The notes below the pieces were generated by a model. That model was not told the origin of the DNA, ran no database searches, and saw nothing but the letters and a program-made list of their open reading frames with translations. Made by a program: the position numbers and the translations under genes. Of a stretch of DNA of 64,000 bases, positions 35,176 to 44,652 are shown one piece after another (position 1 is the first letter of the stretch; the number at the start of each line of letters is the position of its first letter). This stretch comes from Planococcus soli (GTDB lineage Bacteria; Bacillota; Bacilli; Bacillales_A; Planococcaceae): assembly GCF_016881065.1 (NCBI RefSeq), contig NZ_WXYN01000051.1, forward strand, positions 62,001 to 126,000, written 5' to 3'.

Positions 35176-36285
35176 ATGGCTGGAACAAAAAAGGGGAATT
35201 TGATTTTTGTCGGGCCTTTGCCTCCTCCTATATTGGGAGAAAGCATCGCTCTGCAATCCTTATATAAATCAGAAAAACTCCATCAGCGGTATAAAGTAAA
35301 AAAAATTAATTTGAGCCGTAAGGATTTCGAACATCCGGGGGCTCTTTCTTTTGATAAAGTATGGACCGATTCTTTTGCCATTCTTTATTCTGGATTGCTG
35401 TCGCTTGCCATGAAGAATCCAATCCTGTATATCTCCATTTCTCAGACGAAAATGGGCTTGCTGCGGGATTGTATAATGATTCAGGCGTGCAAGTTGCTCG
35501 GTCGCGGAAAAGTGGTGACTCATCTGCATGGAAATAATCTCGGCGGCACCATTGATGCCACCTCCGGAATCACGCAAAAGTTCATCATCAATTCATTGAA
35601 AAAAATCGATGTAGGCATTGTACTGGGCGGGAAGCTATCTCCTAATTACCGTGGCCATGTTAAACGGGTGGAAGTGGTGTCCAATGGCATACCTGCCGAC
35701 TTTATTCTCAAAAGCGAAGTAGGGCTAGCCAAGAAAAAAGGGGCGATTTCCCTGCTGTATTTAAGTAACCTGATGTTCGAAAAAGGTTACGTCGAGCTGA
35801 TCAAAGCAACTACTGCATTGGTCAAGGAAGGACATAATCTCCGACTGGATCTGGTCGGCGGCATCCAGAACGAAAGCGAATTCCTGGAAGTTAAACAATA
35901 TATTGCAGCGAACGATATGGATCAACGCATCCAATACCATGGCCTTAAACAAGGGGAAGAGAAAAAACGCTTTTTCCTGGAGTCAGATATGATGGCTCTC
36001 CCAACCAAGTACAAGGTAGAAGGCCAGCCGATGTCTATTATTGAAGGCATGGCTGCAGGGCTGCCGATCATATCTTCGGATCGAGGAATTATTGCAGAAT
36101 TGATCAAAGATTGTGGTGTCATAATCGAACCGACCGTGGAAGGCGTCAAAGCTGCTATCAAAGATCTGGTAGTCGATGATGCCGAACGCATGCGTCTCGG
36201 GCGAATGAGCCGGGAGACGTTTGAAGAGTTTTATACCGAAGATAAATATACTGATGCTTTGATTGCTATTTTTGACGAACTTTAA
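35176..36285 (+). CDS. Family 4 glycosyltransferase
   Basis: A 369-residue GT-B enzyme. The N-terminal FVGPLPPPILGESIAL loop and HLHGNNLGG are typical acceptor-domain features. In the C-terminal domain YLSNLMFEKGYVELIKA binds the nucleotide sugar and EGQPMSIIEGMAAGLPII carries the EX7E-type catalytic glutamates. It is a retaining transferase with unknown donor. The RBS GAGAGGTGA precedes the ATG. Confidence 0.88.
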   Translation: MAGTKKGNLIFVGPLPPPILGESIALQSLYKSEKLHQRYKVKKINLSRKDFEHPGALSFDKVWTDSFAILYSGLLSLAMKNPILYISISQTKMGLLRDCIMIQACKLLGRGKVVTHLHGNNLGGTIDATSGITQKFIINSLKKIDVGIVLGGKLSPNYRGHVKRVEVVSNGIPADFILKSEVGLAKKKGAISLLYLSNLMFEKGYVELIKATTALVKEGHNLRLDLVGGIQNESEFLEVKQYIAANDMDQRIQYHGLKQGEEKKRFFLESDMMALPTKYKVEGQPMSIIEGMAAGLPIISSDRGIIAELIKDCGVIIEPTVEGVKAAIKDLVVDDAERMRLGRMSRETFEEFYTEDKYTDALIAIFDEL

Positions 36286-36335
36286 ATGGGGAATGCCCAT
36301 TTTTTCTGGGTGTTCTCCGGGAAAGGAAGGTCCAT

Positions 36336-37649
36336 ATGCTACGCAAAAAAAAGATCGTTTTTGTCATTAATTACTTTTACCCAGATCTCGCAGCTACCAG
36401 CCAGTTGATGACGGAACTGACAGGGCGCCTGCAGGACGATTTTGATATTACGGTAATTGCCGCGCAGCCGGGATACGCCGGTGAAAACCAAGGCAGCAAG
36501 AAACTTTTTGAAGAGGATTATTTAAATAGCATAAAAGTGGTTCGGATCAAACTGCCCGAGGTGAATAAAAACTCCAAAGCCAGTCGGATAAAATACATCT
36601 CTTCTTATTTTTTATTGGCAAATCTCGCATTGCTGAAGGAGAAAGGAACAGATGTCATTTTCACAATTTCCCAGCCGCCGGTATTGGGCGGGTTGATCGG
36701 GACCATTGGCAAGCTGTTGAAACGTTCGCGGCATATATACAGTGTCCATGACTTTAATCCCGAGCAGGCACAGGCTGTAGCGTATACGAACAATCAGGCC
36801 ATTTTCAAAATTGCCAAAGCTGTCGATAAGCTGAATTGCAGCTATGCCGATCAAGTGCTGCTGGTAGGGGAAGATATGGCTGAAACCTTGAGAGGGCGTT
36901 TTGTAGATAAAAAAGTGCCGAGCCATACTGTCATCAGCAATTGGACGGATGAACATGCTATTGTTCCGCTTGAAAAAGATGAACCGGCCATACGTGAATT
37001 CCTGGAAGCGCATGGGCTGGATAATAAATTTATCGTCATGTATTCAGGGAACTTAGGTCTCTACTATGATCTAGAGAACTTAATTGGAGTGTCCAAGCAA
37101 TTTACGGATCAGCCTGATCTTGTCTTCTTGTTTATCGGGGAAGGTGCTGTCAAGCAGCGGATACAGGAATATGCGGTTCAAAACAATCTTGAAAACGTCA
37201 AATTTCTTCCGTATCAGCCGAAAGAGTTTCTTAAGTATTCGCTGAATGCGGCGGACGTTCATTTAGTGGTCAACCAAAAAGGCATTAAAGGAGTTTCTGT
37301 ACCGAGCAAGATTTATGGCGTCATGGCAGCGGGCAAACCTGTTTTGGGCGTATTGGAGCAGGGCAGTGAAGTGCAGCGCCTGATTTTTGAAAGCGGAGCA
37401 GGCGTTGTCATCGAACCTCAAAACTACCAGGGCGTTGTCCATGCAATCAACTATCTGCGAAGCTTGGATCCTGCTGAATTGAAGAAGATGGGACTCAAAG
37501 GCCGCGCTTACCTTGAAAAAAACCTGACGAGTGATGCGTCCATCAACAAATACCGTGACGTGCTGCAGGCTATTGCGGGCACTCCGCAGCTGGGAACTTC
37601 TTATCAGTCCCAGTCAGAGCACTACAAAGAAGCTGTCAATAAAAAATAA
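36336..37649 (+). CDS. Family 4 glycosyltransferase (WcaI/WbuB-like)
   Basis: A 437-residue GT-B enzyme of the group that includes WcaI of colanic acid and WbuB. FVINYFYPDLAATSQLMTEL and TISQPPVLGGLIG are typical of that group, and YSGNLGLYYDLENLI and VSVPSKIYGVMAAGKPVLG mark the donor domain. WcaI is assigned to fucosyl or related transfer, consistent with the GDP-fucose genes upstream. The ATG at 36336 has GGGAAAGGAAGG upstream. It ends the operon at a strong terminator. Confidence 0.85.
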   Translation: MLRKKKIVFVINYFYPDLAATSQLMTELTGRLQDDFDITVIAAQPGYAGENQGSKKLFEEDYLNSIKVVRIKLPEVNKNSKASRIKYISSYFLLANLALLKEKGTDVIFTISQPPVLGGLIGTIGKLLKRSRHIYSVHDFNPEQAQAVAYTNNQAIFKIAKAVDKLNCSYADQVLLVGEDMAETLRGRFVDKKVPSHTVISNWTDEHAIVPLEKDEPAIREFLEAHGLDNKFIVMYSGNLGLYYDLENLIGVSKQFTDQPDLVFLFIGEGAVKQRIQEYAVQNNLENVKFLPYQPKEFLKYSLNAADVHLVVNQKGIKGVSVPSKIYGVMAAGKPVLGVLEQGSEVQRLIFESGAGVVIEPQNYQGVVHAINYLRSLDPAELKKMGLKGRAYLEKNLTSDASINKYRDVLQAIAGTPQLGTSYQSQSEHYKEAVNKK

Positions 37650-37661
37650 GTCCATTTAACC

Positions 37662-37706
37662 AAACCGCTTTCATGGAATCAATCGATTCCATGAAAGCGG
37701 TTTTTC
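37662..37706 (+). terminator. Strong terminator of the fucose/GT operon
   Basis: A perfect 19-bp stem (AAACCGCTTTCATGGAATC with its complement) with a 4-nt loop and a T5 tail. Confidence 0.95.
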
Positions 37707-37874
37707 TGCGGCAAAATTTGCAGAGAAAATGCAGGTTGTTAACGATAATACTGTGGTTTTACTCGAACGACAAAAAAAATGTCTTTAATTTCTAAATAAT
37801 ATGAAAAATAAAAAAACTATAAATGCCTTGGTGTGAGTGGTTTCAAGATCGAAAATAGGTAAATATATCTGATA

Positions 37875-37927
37875 TTTCTAATTAATTAGAAAATTATATT
37901 GAATTATTAGGTATTTATATATATAAT
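37875..37927 (+). promoter_or_regulatory. manC promoter with an 18-bp palindrome
   Basis: TTGAAT (37899-37904), a 17-bp spacer and TATAAT (37922-37927) form a good sigma-A promoter. The perfect AT-rich palindrome TTTCTAATTAATTAGAAA at 37875-37892 lies immediately upstream of the -35 box, a typical place for an activator or repressor. The leader to manC is about 155 nt. The rest of 37707-38090 is AT-rich without a gene. Confidence 0.65.
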
Positions 37928-38090
37928 ACGTGTATACCTTTTTAGAATTACATGTAAATAGGATTACTTATTTTGGAGAGTAGATATATATTACCTATGG
38001 GGTGATGTAAAAAAATAACTTTCTTTAAATGAGTAAGTACAAAGAACTGTTATTAACTTAAATTAGCAGACGGAGAAGGAGGGCATAATT

Positions 38091-39476
38091 ATGAGATTGG
38101 TATTGTTGTCGGGGGGATCGGGGAAGCGCCTATGGCCACTTTCCAACGATGCGCGTTCAAAACAGTTTCTTAAGGTGTTGAGTGATGAGGATGGCAATAA
38201 AGTTTCCATGGTTCAGCGAGTCTGGAAACAAATCGAGGAAACAGGCATGGCTGGAAATTCCATCATTGCCACCAGCAGCTCTCAAGTGGATATGATCAAA
38301 ACCCAATTGGGGCAAGATGTCCATGTGGTCACTGAACCCGAGAGAAGAGATACGTTTCCAGCAATCGCTCTGGCAGCTGTTTATCTTTATTCGGTTCAGA
38401 AATGCAGTCTTGACGAAGTGGTGGGAATGCTGCCGGTAGATCCATACGTTGAGAACCGATTTTTTGGCCGCGTTCAGGATCTGGAGAGAGCCTTGCTTGA
38501 TTCGGGGGCGGACTTGGCGCTGATGGGAGTTAAGCCGACTTATCCTTCTGCAAAATACGGTTATATTATTCCAGACAAAAAGCTGGGTGATTCGTATTTG
38601 ACGGTCGATTACTTTAAAGAGAAACCGACGGAACAACAGGCGGAAGAGCTGATCGAACAGAATGCCTTATGGAACTGCGGTGTGTTTGCTTTCAGGCTCG
38701 GCTACATTATCGATCTATTGAAAGAGCGTGGCATGCCGACCGAATATCATCAGTTGCTAAGAAATTACCACCGGCTGCCTAAAAATAGTTTTGATTATGA
38801 AGTGGTTGAGCGTGCGGCTCACATTGTCTCTCTGCCATACGATGGCTATTGGAAAGATTTGGGTACCTGGAATACGCTGACAGAAGAAATGGCAGTTCAG
38901 GTGACAGGCAAGGGGATCATTGGGAAAGGGGTGGAAAATTCCCATATCGTCAATGAACTTGATATTCCGATTACCTTGCTCGGCTTGGATAATGTTGTGG
39001 TGGCGGCAAGTCCGGATGGGATATTGGTGACCGACAAAGATGCCAGTACCAAAGTGAAAGAATATGTGGAAGGTTTTAATAGCCGGCCGATGTACGAAGA
39101 ACGCCGATGGGGCTGGTATCGGGTGTTGGAATATACAAGGTATGCGGAAGGCAACGAAGTTCTGATCAAACGATTGGGAATAAATGCCGGGAAAAATCTC
39201 AGCTACCAAATGCACTACAAGCGCAGTGAAGTATGGACCATCGTAAAAGGCGAGGGCATTTTTGTTTTCAATGATCAATTGAGCCATGTCAGAACAGGAG
39301 ATGTTATTCATATCCCGCTTGGAGCTAAACATACGTTGAAAGCGACCACTGATATGGAAATAATCGAAGTTCAAACAGGCAGCGAATTGATTGAAGAAGA
39401 TATTTTCCGCACTTCAAACGAATGGGAAGAAATCGAAGCGATCTGCAAAGTTAAAATAACTGCTCGCCATGGATAA
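38091..39476 (+). CDS. manC: Mannose-1-phosphate guanylyltransferase / mannose-6-phosphate isomerase (bifunctional type)
   Basis: A 461-residue protein with an N-terminal GDP-mannose pyrophosphorylase domain (LLSGGSGKRLWPLSND, YWKDLGTWNTL) and a C-terminal cupin of the type II phosphomannose isomerase kind (YQMHYKRSEVWTIVKGEG, near residue 370). The usual C-terminal metal-binding His/Glu pattern is visible. It makes GDP-mannose for mannose and fucose residues. The ATG at 38091 follows AAGGAGGG. A separate class I isomerase gene follows, so the isomerase function is duplicated. Confidence 0.92.
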   Translation: MRLVLLSGGSGKRLWPLSNDARSKQFLKVLSDEDGNKVSMVQRVWKQIEETGMAGNSIIATSSSQVDMIKTQLGQDVHVVTEPERRDTFPAIALAAVYLYSVQKCSLDEVVGMLPVDPYVENRFFGRVQDLERALLDSGADLALMGVKPTYPSAKYGYIIPDKKLGDSYLTVDYFKEKPTEQQAEELIEQNALWNCGVFAFRLGYIIDLLKERGMPTEYHQLLRNYHRLPKNSFDYEVVERAAHIVSLPYDGYWKDLGTWNTLTEEMAVQVTGKGIIGKGVENSHIVNELDIPITLLGLDNVVVAASPDGILVTDKDASTKVKEYVEGFNSRPMYEERRWGWYRVLEYTRYAEGNEVLIKRLGINAGKNLSYQMHYKRSEVWTIVKGEGIFVFNDQLSHVRTGDVIHIPLGAKHTLKATTDMEIIEVQTGSELIEEDIFRTSNEWEEIEAICKVKITARHG

Positions 39477-39536
39477 CGGGTGGGGAAAATTTTGTAATTA
39501 GTAAGGTGCTTGTTATTCCGTGGAGGAGGGGAGTTC

Positions 39537-40490
39537 ATGTATAAGGAACCTGTTTTTTTAAAGCCGGTTTTCCAGGAGCGGATTTGGGGTGGGGAAAAAC
39601 TTCAAAAACTATTTAATTACGATATTCCTTCGCAAACGACAGGGGAAGCATGGGTCATTTCAGCTCATGAAAATGGGCCATCCATTGTTATGAATGGCGA
39701 GCTGCAGGGGAAAAGTTTGTTGGAGGTTTGGCAAAACTATCCTCAGTTATTCGGCTCTGAAACCACCGACAGTGATTTTCCGCTGCTGGTGAAAATTCTC
39801 GATGCCAACGATCAGTTATCTGTTCAAGTGCATCCGGATGATCATTATGCCCAAGAGCTAGCCCATAAACCATTTGGAAAAACAGAATGCTGGTATATTT
39901 TGGATTGTGACGAAGATGCTGAAATTATAATCGGGCACCAGGCACAATCGCGCGAAGAGTTTCAGCAACTGGTAAGCAAAGGGGAATGGCACAAGCTATT
40001 TCAAAGCATCAAGGTGAAAAAAGGGGATTTTGTTTACGTGCCAAGCGGAACGCTGCATTCGATCGGCAAAGGGATCGTTATTCTGGAGACGCAGCAAAGT
40101 TCGGATATTACATTTCGGCTGTACGATTATGATCGTGTAGATCCGGAAGGCAAGAAGCGGGAGCTGCATTTAGAAGAAGCGATGGCGGTAATGACCTGTC
40201 CGCATCAGCAAGTTATCCAAAGCAACCTGAAAGAGCAGTTGAACAACCTGGAGTCGACGCGGTTGATTGAAGGTGAATATTTTACGGTATACCATTGGCT
40301 GCTTGGCGGAAAAGTTGAAGTGCCGTTAACGACCGGGTTTTTACTGGTCAGCGTTATTGGTGGCGCGGGGCAGATTGTGACAGAAGAGAGTGTATCGACA
40401 GTGAGGAAAGGGGACAATTTCATTGTTCCAGCGACTATCGGCAATTACTTTATAGACGGAGATTTAGAAATGATCGTATCACATACTTAA
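39537..40490 (+). CDS. manA: Mannose-6-phosphate isomerase, class I
   Basis: A 317-residue zinc cupin enzyme interconverting fructose-6-phosphate and mannose-6-phosphate. FLKPVFQERIWGGEKL near the N-terminus, the zinc site QVHPDDHYA and GKTECWYIL, and YVPSGTLHSIG are diagnostic. Start ATG 39537 with GGAGGAGGGGAG just upstream; the frame extends to 39510 without a site. It is probably co-transcribed with manC (60 bp gap). Confidence 0.93.
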   Translation: MYKEPVFLKPVFQERIWGGEKLQKLFNYDIPSQTTGEAWVISAHENGPSIVMNGELQGKSLLEVWQNYPQLFGSETTDSDFPLLVKILDANDQLSVQVHPDDHYAQELAHKPFGKTECWYILDCDEDAEIIIGHQAQSREEFQQLVSKGEWHKLFQSIKVKKGDFVYVPSGTLHSIGKGIVILETQQSSDITFRLYDYDRVDPEGKKRELHLEEAMAVMTCPHQQVIQSNLKEQLNNLESTRLIEGEYFTVYHWLLGGKVEVPLTTGFLLVSVIGGAGQIVTEESVSTVRKGDNFIVPATIGNYFIDGDLEMIVSHT

Positions 40491-40606
40491 AAACGTCTAC
40501 AATTATCTGAATATTAGAATATATATTTTGCTGTAAAAAGCCTCGGATAAATTAAAATAATAAGCAAATAGAACTAATTAAACCGTTTAAATTAATAATT
40601 CTTAAT

Positions 40607-40703
40607 AATTAAACTATTTTTTAGGGACTATCGATGTTACAATGGGACAATATTTAGTCAATTGATTGCTAAAGAACCTGTTTTTTGATAACAAAAAGGT
40701 TCG
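40607..40703 (+). promoter_or_regulatory. Shared-type promoter E (variant) and leader hairpin before galU copy 2
   Basis: The extended -10 TGTTACAAT has its hexamer at 40638-40643. AATTAAACTA starts 31 bp before it, a weaker match to the family at 15179/21796/30426. The leader contains GAACCTGTTTTTT pairing with AACAAAAAGGTTC (40674-40702). No terminator is recognised after manA. Confidence 0.45.
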
Positions 40704-40763
40704 ATCCCATTTGAAAAGATAGAAATCGGTGTTCCTGAAATAAATCAAAGGCGGGTGGATTGT

Positions 40764-41654
40764 ATGGTGAAAAAGGTAAGAAAAGCAATTATTCCAGCAG
40801 CCGGTTTGGGTACGCGATTTCTTCCGGTAACTAAGGCAATGCCTAAAGAGATGCTGCCAATCGTAGACAAACCAACGATTCAATACATTGTTGAAGAAGC
40901 CATTGCTTCGGGCATCGAAGACATCATCATTGTTACGGGAAAAGGAAAACGTGCAATTGAAGACCATTTCGATAAGAATTTTGAGCTGGAAGATAATTTG
41001 TTTAAAAAAGGCAAGTTTGAACTTCTTGAAAAAGTTCAGCATACCTCTAATGTAGAGATTCACTATATTCGCCAGAAAGAGCCTAAAGGCTTAGGGCATG
41101 CTGTCTGGAGCGCACGCAAGTTTATCGGAAATGAGCCGTTTGCTGTCCTCCTAGGTGATGACATTGTAAAAGCGGACAAGCCTTGTTTAAAACAATTGAT
41201 CGACCAATACGACAAACTGCAATCGTCTATTATCGGAGTACAGCAGGTGCCCGATCATGAAACCCATCGATACGGCATCATCGATCCAAGTGGAGTGGAT
41301 GGGCGCTGCTATCAGGTCAGCAACTTTGTAGAAAAACCGATACCAGGTACAGCTCCTTCCAACCTGGCAATTATGGGACGCTATATTTTAGATCCTGAAA
41401 TTTTTGATTTTCTTGGGACCCAAAGTGCAGGGGCAGGAGGAGAAATCCAGTTGACGGATGCTATCCAAAAGCTGAATAAGGTGCAAAGCGTCTACGCTTA
41501 TGACTTTGAAGGCAAACGCTATGATGTGGGTGAAATGCTTGGTTTCCTGCGTACAACCATTGAATTTGCTTTAGACAGTCCGGAATTTGGAAAAGACGTA
41601 GAAAGCATCATCAAGGAATTGATGGCTGAAAAATCAGCTGCACCACTATTTTAA
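40764..41654 (+). CDS. galU: UTP-glucose-1-phosphate uridylyltransferase (second copy)
   Basis: A 296-residue GalU with the same loop [19 protein letters not shown] and almost the same blocks as the copy at 6933 ([20 protein letters not shown] is identical in both). The ATG at 40764 is chosen because AGGCGGG lies 10 nt upstream; the GTG at 40755 abuts that site. It lies 15 bp before ugd, so it likely feeds UDP-glucose directly into UDP-glucuronate synthesis. Confidence 0.95.
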   Translation: MVKKVRKAIIPAAGLGTRFLPVTKAMPKEMLPIVDKPTIQYIVEEAIASGIEDIIIVTGKGKRAIEDHFDKNFELEDNLFKKGKFELLEKVQHTSNVEIHYIRQKEPKGLGHAVWSARKFIGNEPFAVLLGDDIVKADKPCLKQLIDQYDKLQSSIIGVQQVPDHETHRYGIIDPSGVDGRCYQVSNFVEKPIPGTAPSNLAIMGRYILDPEIFDFLGTQSAGAGGEIQLTDAIQKLNKVQSVYAYDFEGKRYDVGEMLGFLRTTIEFALDSPEFGKDVESIIKELMAEKSAAPLF

Positions 41655-41669
41655 TTTGGGGGCCTCCGT

Positions 41670-42995
41670 ATGAATATAAGTGTAATTGGAACTGGATATG
41701 TCGGATTGGTAACTGGTGTGAGTTTGTCTGAAATTGGCCATCACGTGATCTGCATCGACGTTGATGAAGACAAAGTCACAAAAATGAAGAAGGGGATTTC
41801 TCCCATCTATGAACCTGGTCTTGGTGAATTGATGACAAAGAACATCAATGAAAAGCGTCTTAGCTTCACGACAAGTCACCGAGAAGGACTTCAGCAGGCA
41901 GTTGTTGTCTATATTGCAGTAGGAACCCCGGAAAACAAAGATGGCTCTGCTGATTTATCTTTTGTGGCTCAGGCTGCCAAAGACATTGCTGAGAATGTCA
42001 AACACGATGTCATTGTTGTTACAAAAAGTACAGTTCCTGTAGGGACAAATGCCATGATCAAGGAAATCGTTCAAACTCATTTGTCTGAAGGGCTCCAGGT
42101 CGAGGTCGTATCGAATCCTGAATTTTTAAAAGAAGGATCGGCAATTCATGATTCTTTTCATGGAGACCGAATTGTCATTGGTGCGGACAATGAACAGGCA
42201 TTCAGCATAATTGAGGAGATTAATCAGCCATTCAGGGTGCCTATCTTTAAAACAGATATAAAAAGTGCAGAAATGATTAAGTACGCATCGAATGCATTTT
42301 TAGCAACGAAAATCAGTTTTATCAATGAAATCTCCAATATTTGTGAATTGTTGGGGGCCAATATAGAGAATGTATCAACGGGAATGGGATTGGATCAACG
42401 GATTGGCAGCCAATTTCTAAAAGCGGGAATCGGCTATGGCGGATCTTGTTTTCCAAAAGACACAAAAGCCTTGATACAAATTGCGGGGAATGTCGAATAT
42501 GAGTTTGAGTTGCTGAAAGGCGTGGTCAATGTCAATAAAAAACAGCAAGGGATATTGATCGGCAAGTTGAACGACTGTATACCAGTCATTTCAGGTAAAA
42601 AAATAACTGTGCTGGGGCTGGCTTTCAAGCCGAACACAGATGATATGCGGGAGTCTGCATCTATTCTGATTACCGAAGAATTGATAAAGCTGGGAGCAGA
42701 GGTTGTAGCTTATGATCCAATTGCAATGGACAATGCTAAAACCATTTTGAGTTCGAAAGTTCAATACGCAGATTCAATTGAAAGAGCGGTTGACAATAGT
42801 GATGCTGTACTGATTTTAACCGATTGGGATGAAATTAAGAACGTTGAACTGGCTGTATTCCACAACATGAAAAGGCCACTCGTTATTGATGGAAGAAATT
42901 GTTTTACGCTAGAAGCTATGGAGAAAAATGGAATTGATTATCATTCGATCGGCAGACCAGTTTCAGCAAAACTGATTGAAGCAGCGCCCATCTGA
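41670..42995 (+). CDS. ugd: UDP-glucose 6-dehydrogenase
   Basis: A 441-residue NAD-dependent enzyme oxidising UDP-glucose to UDP-glucuronate in two steps. GTGYVGLVTG is the NAD loop, KSTVPVGT and GGSCFPKDTKAL (catalytic Cys260) are present, and the C-terminal LGLAFKPNTDDMRES binds UDP-sugar. It is homologous to TuaD of teichuronic acid synthesis. It lies between galU and the initiating transferase, suggesting glucuronate is a component of the polymer. Confidence 0.95.
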   Translation: MNISVIGTGYVGLVTGVSLSEIGHHVICIDVDEDKVTKMKKGISPIYEPGLGELMTKNINEKRLSFTTSHREGLQQAVVVYIAVGTPENKDGSADLSFVAQAAKDIAENVKHDVIVVTKSTVPVGTNAMIKEIVQTHLSEGLQVEVVSNPEFLKEGSAIHDSFHGDRIVIGADNEQAFSIIEEINQPFRVPIFKTDIKSAEMIKYASNAFLATKISFINEISNICELLGANIENVSTGMGLDQRIGSQFLKAGIGYGGSCFPKDTKALIQIAGNVEYEFELLKGVVNVNKKQQGILIGKLNDCIPVISGKKITVLGLAFKPNTDDMRESASILITEELIKLGAEVVAYDPIAMDNAKTILSSKVQYADSIERAVDNSDAVLILTDWDEIKNVELAVFHNMKRPLVIDGRNCFTLEAMEKNGIDYHSIGRPVSAKLIEAAPI

Positions 42996-43032
42996 TTGAT
43001 AAATGGAATTTAAGATGAAAGTGGTGATTCAA

Positions 43033-43728
43033 ATGTCAGTGTCCGCTCCTGAAAAAGAAAAACTGGATGTTAATACGAGATATCGGGAAATGGTGTTTGA
43101 AAGCGTCAAGACCAATACCAGCAATGGATATTTATATACAAAACGTTTTCTGGATATTGCCGGCTCGTTAATGGGGTTGGTTATATTGATTCCCTTATTT
43201 CTCATAGTCAGCTTGCTGATTAAACTGGAAGATCCTGATGGTCCGATATTCTTCAAGCAGAAAAGAGTCGGCAAGCATGGCAAGTCTTTTGATATGTATA
43301 AATTCCGTTCTATGGTGTGCAATGCGGAAGATTTAAAGGCCTCGCTGCTAAAACAAAATGAAGCATCAGGCCCTGTTTTCAAAATCAAAAGCGATCCGAG
43401 AATTACTAAAATCGGAAAATTCATCAGAAGAACCAGCATTGATGAATTGCCGCAGTTGGTGAATGTGCTCAAAGGCGATATGAGCATCGTAGGGCCAAGG
43501 CCAGCTCTGCCTGACGAAGTGGCTCAGTACACAAACTATGAAAAACAGCGTATTAGTGTTACGCCGGGCTTGACCTGTTTTTGGCAGGTTAACGGAAGAA
43601 GCAATATCAGCTTTCAGGAATGGGTCGAAATGGATTTGGAATATATCCGCAATCGCAATACAGTGATGGATATTAAACTTATCTTAAAAACTATTTTGGT
43701 GCTATTTGGATCGAAAGATGCCTATTGA
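43033..43728 (+). CDS. Initiating undecaprenyl-phosphate sugar phosphotransferase
   Basis: A 231-residue monotopic phosphoglycosyltransferase that loads the first sugar-1-phosphate onto undecaprenyl phosphate. One re-entrant or transmembrane helix (about residues 35-60) is followed by FFKQKRVGKHGKSFDMYKFR, TSIDELPQLVNVLKGDMSIVGPRP and TPGLTCFWQVNGRS, the signature blocks of the WcaJ/WbaP/EpsL family. The catalytic Asp-Glu pair is in TSIDELPQ. ATG 43033 follows GAAAGTGGTGA; in-frame ATGs at 43003 and 43015 lack good sites. It is probably in one unit with galU and ugd. Confidence 0.92.
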   Translation: MSVSAPEKEKLDVNTRYREMVFESVKTNTSNGYLYTKRFLDIAGSLMGLVILIPLFLIVSLLIKLEDPDGPIFFKQKRVGKHGKSFDMYKFRSMVCNAEDLKASLLKQNEASGPVFKIKSDPRITKIGKFIRRTSIDELPQLVNVLKGDMSIVGPRPALPDEVAQYTNYEKQRISVTPGLTCFWQVNGRSNISFQEWVEMDLEYIRNRNTVMDIKLILKTILVLFGSKDAY

Positions 43729-43787
43729 ACGAAAAGAAACCTTCATTGGATGCCCGGGCTTTACTGAAGGCGATCATAAGTTAAAGC

Positions 43788-43820
43788 ATGGGACATCAAT
43801 TAGTTCGATTGATGTCCCAT
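43788..43820 (+). terminator. Perfect inverted repeat, possible terminator or attenuator
   Basis: ATGGGACATCAAT and ATTGATGTCCCAT form a 13-bp perfect stem with a 7-nt loop. It is not followed by a T tract, so it may attenuate or stabilise rather than terminate between the initiating transferase and the Wzz-like gene. Confidence 0.5.
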
Positions 43821-43922
43821 AGCCGATTGTTTGAACAACAAGAAGCCGAGGGTTTTGTTGATGCCCGAAACTTATGCTTTCGTGCACTTGTACATTTCTA
43901 ATCGAAAGGAGGGGATGGCGAA

Positions 43923-44648
43923 ATGATAGAAACCATCAGTCTGCGTGAAATTTACTTGATCTTAAAGAATCGGATGCGGCTGATTTTGGCCATTACCATC
44001 GCATTCATGATTGTTGCAGCATTGATATCGTATTACATGCTAACACCCATCTATCAAACATCTACTCAGCTTTTGGTCAGTCAGCAACAGGCGGAAGCCG
44101 GGTTTGACAGTGAAAGTATTGAAACAGATTTACAATTGGTCGGTACATACAGTGAAATCATCAAAAGTCCGATCATACTTGAGCAAGTGATTAGCCAATT
44201 GGGATTGGAAATGTCCTATGAAGAGCTAAATGAAAAAATAACTGTGGAAATTGCAGAAAGCTCTCAGCTGCTCAACGTGGTTGTAGTAGATGCAGACCTT
44301 ACTGCGGCTGTTGAAATTGCAAACAGTACAGCCGAAATTTTCGAAGTGGAAATTTTGGAATTAATGAATGCAGATAATGTTTCAATCCTGTCACCAGCTG
44401 TGGTCATGGAGAATCAGACACCGGTATCGCCAAATCCTCCATTGAATATTTTACTGGGTGCTATTGCCGGCCTGCTGATTGGAACGGCTATCGCTATGAT
44501 TTTACGCTATTTGGATACAACGCTTAGAGTAGAAAAAGATATACAGGATGTGCTGGGGATTCCTGTACTCGGAGCCATCTCACCGATGAACGAAGAAGAA
44601 GACATCCCGGCAAATGAGCCGATTGCCTTTAAACGCAGGGAGGCATAA
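43923..44648 (+). CDS. Wzz-like chain-length/tyrosine-kinase modulator (CpsC/YwqC type)
   Basis: A 241-residue membrane protein with two transmembrane helices (about 18-40 and 177-197) around an extracellular domain. The second helix is preceded by the proline motif SPNPPLNILLGAI. It regulates polymer length and activates the partner kinase. The RBS AAAGGAGGGG precedes the ATG. It is followed 4 bp later by the kinase gene. In most Gram-positive loci this pair is at the 5' end; here it is the last part of the locus. Confidence 0.9.
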   Translation: MIETISLREIYLILKNRMRLILAITIAFMIVAALISYYMLTPIYQTSTQLLVSQQQAEAGFDSESIETDLQLVGTYSEIIKSPIILEQVISQLGLEMSYEELNEKITVEIAESSQLLNVVVVDADLTAAVEIANSTAEIFEVEILELMNADNVSILSPAVVMENQTPVSPNPPLNILLGAIAGLLIGTAIAMILRYLDTTLRVEKDIQDVLGIPVLGAISPMNEEEDIPANEPIAFKRREA

Positions 44649-44652
44649 ATGA

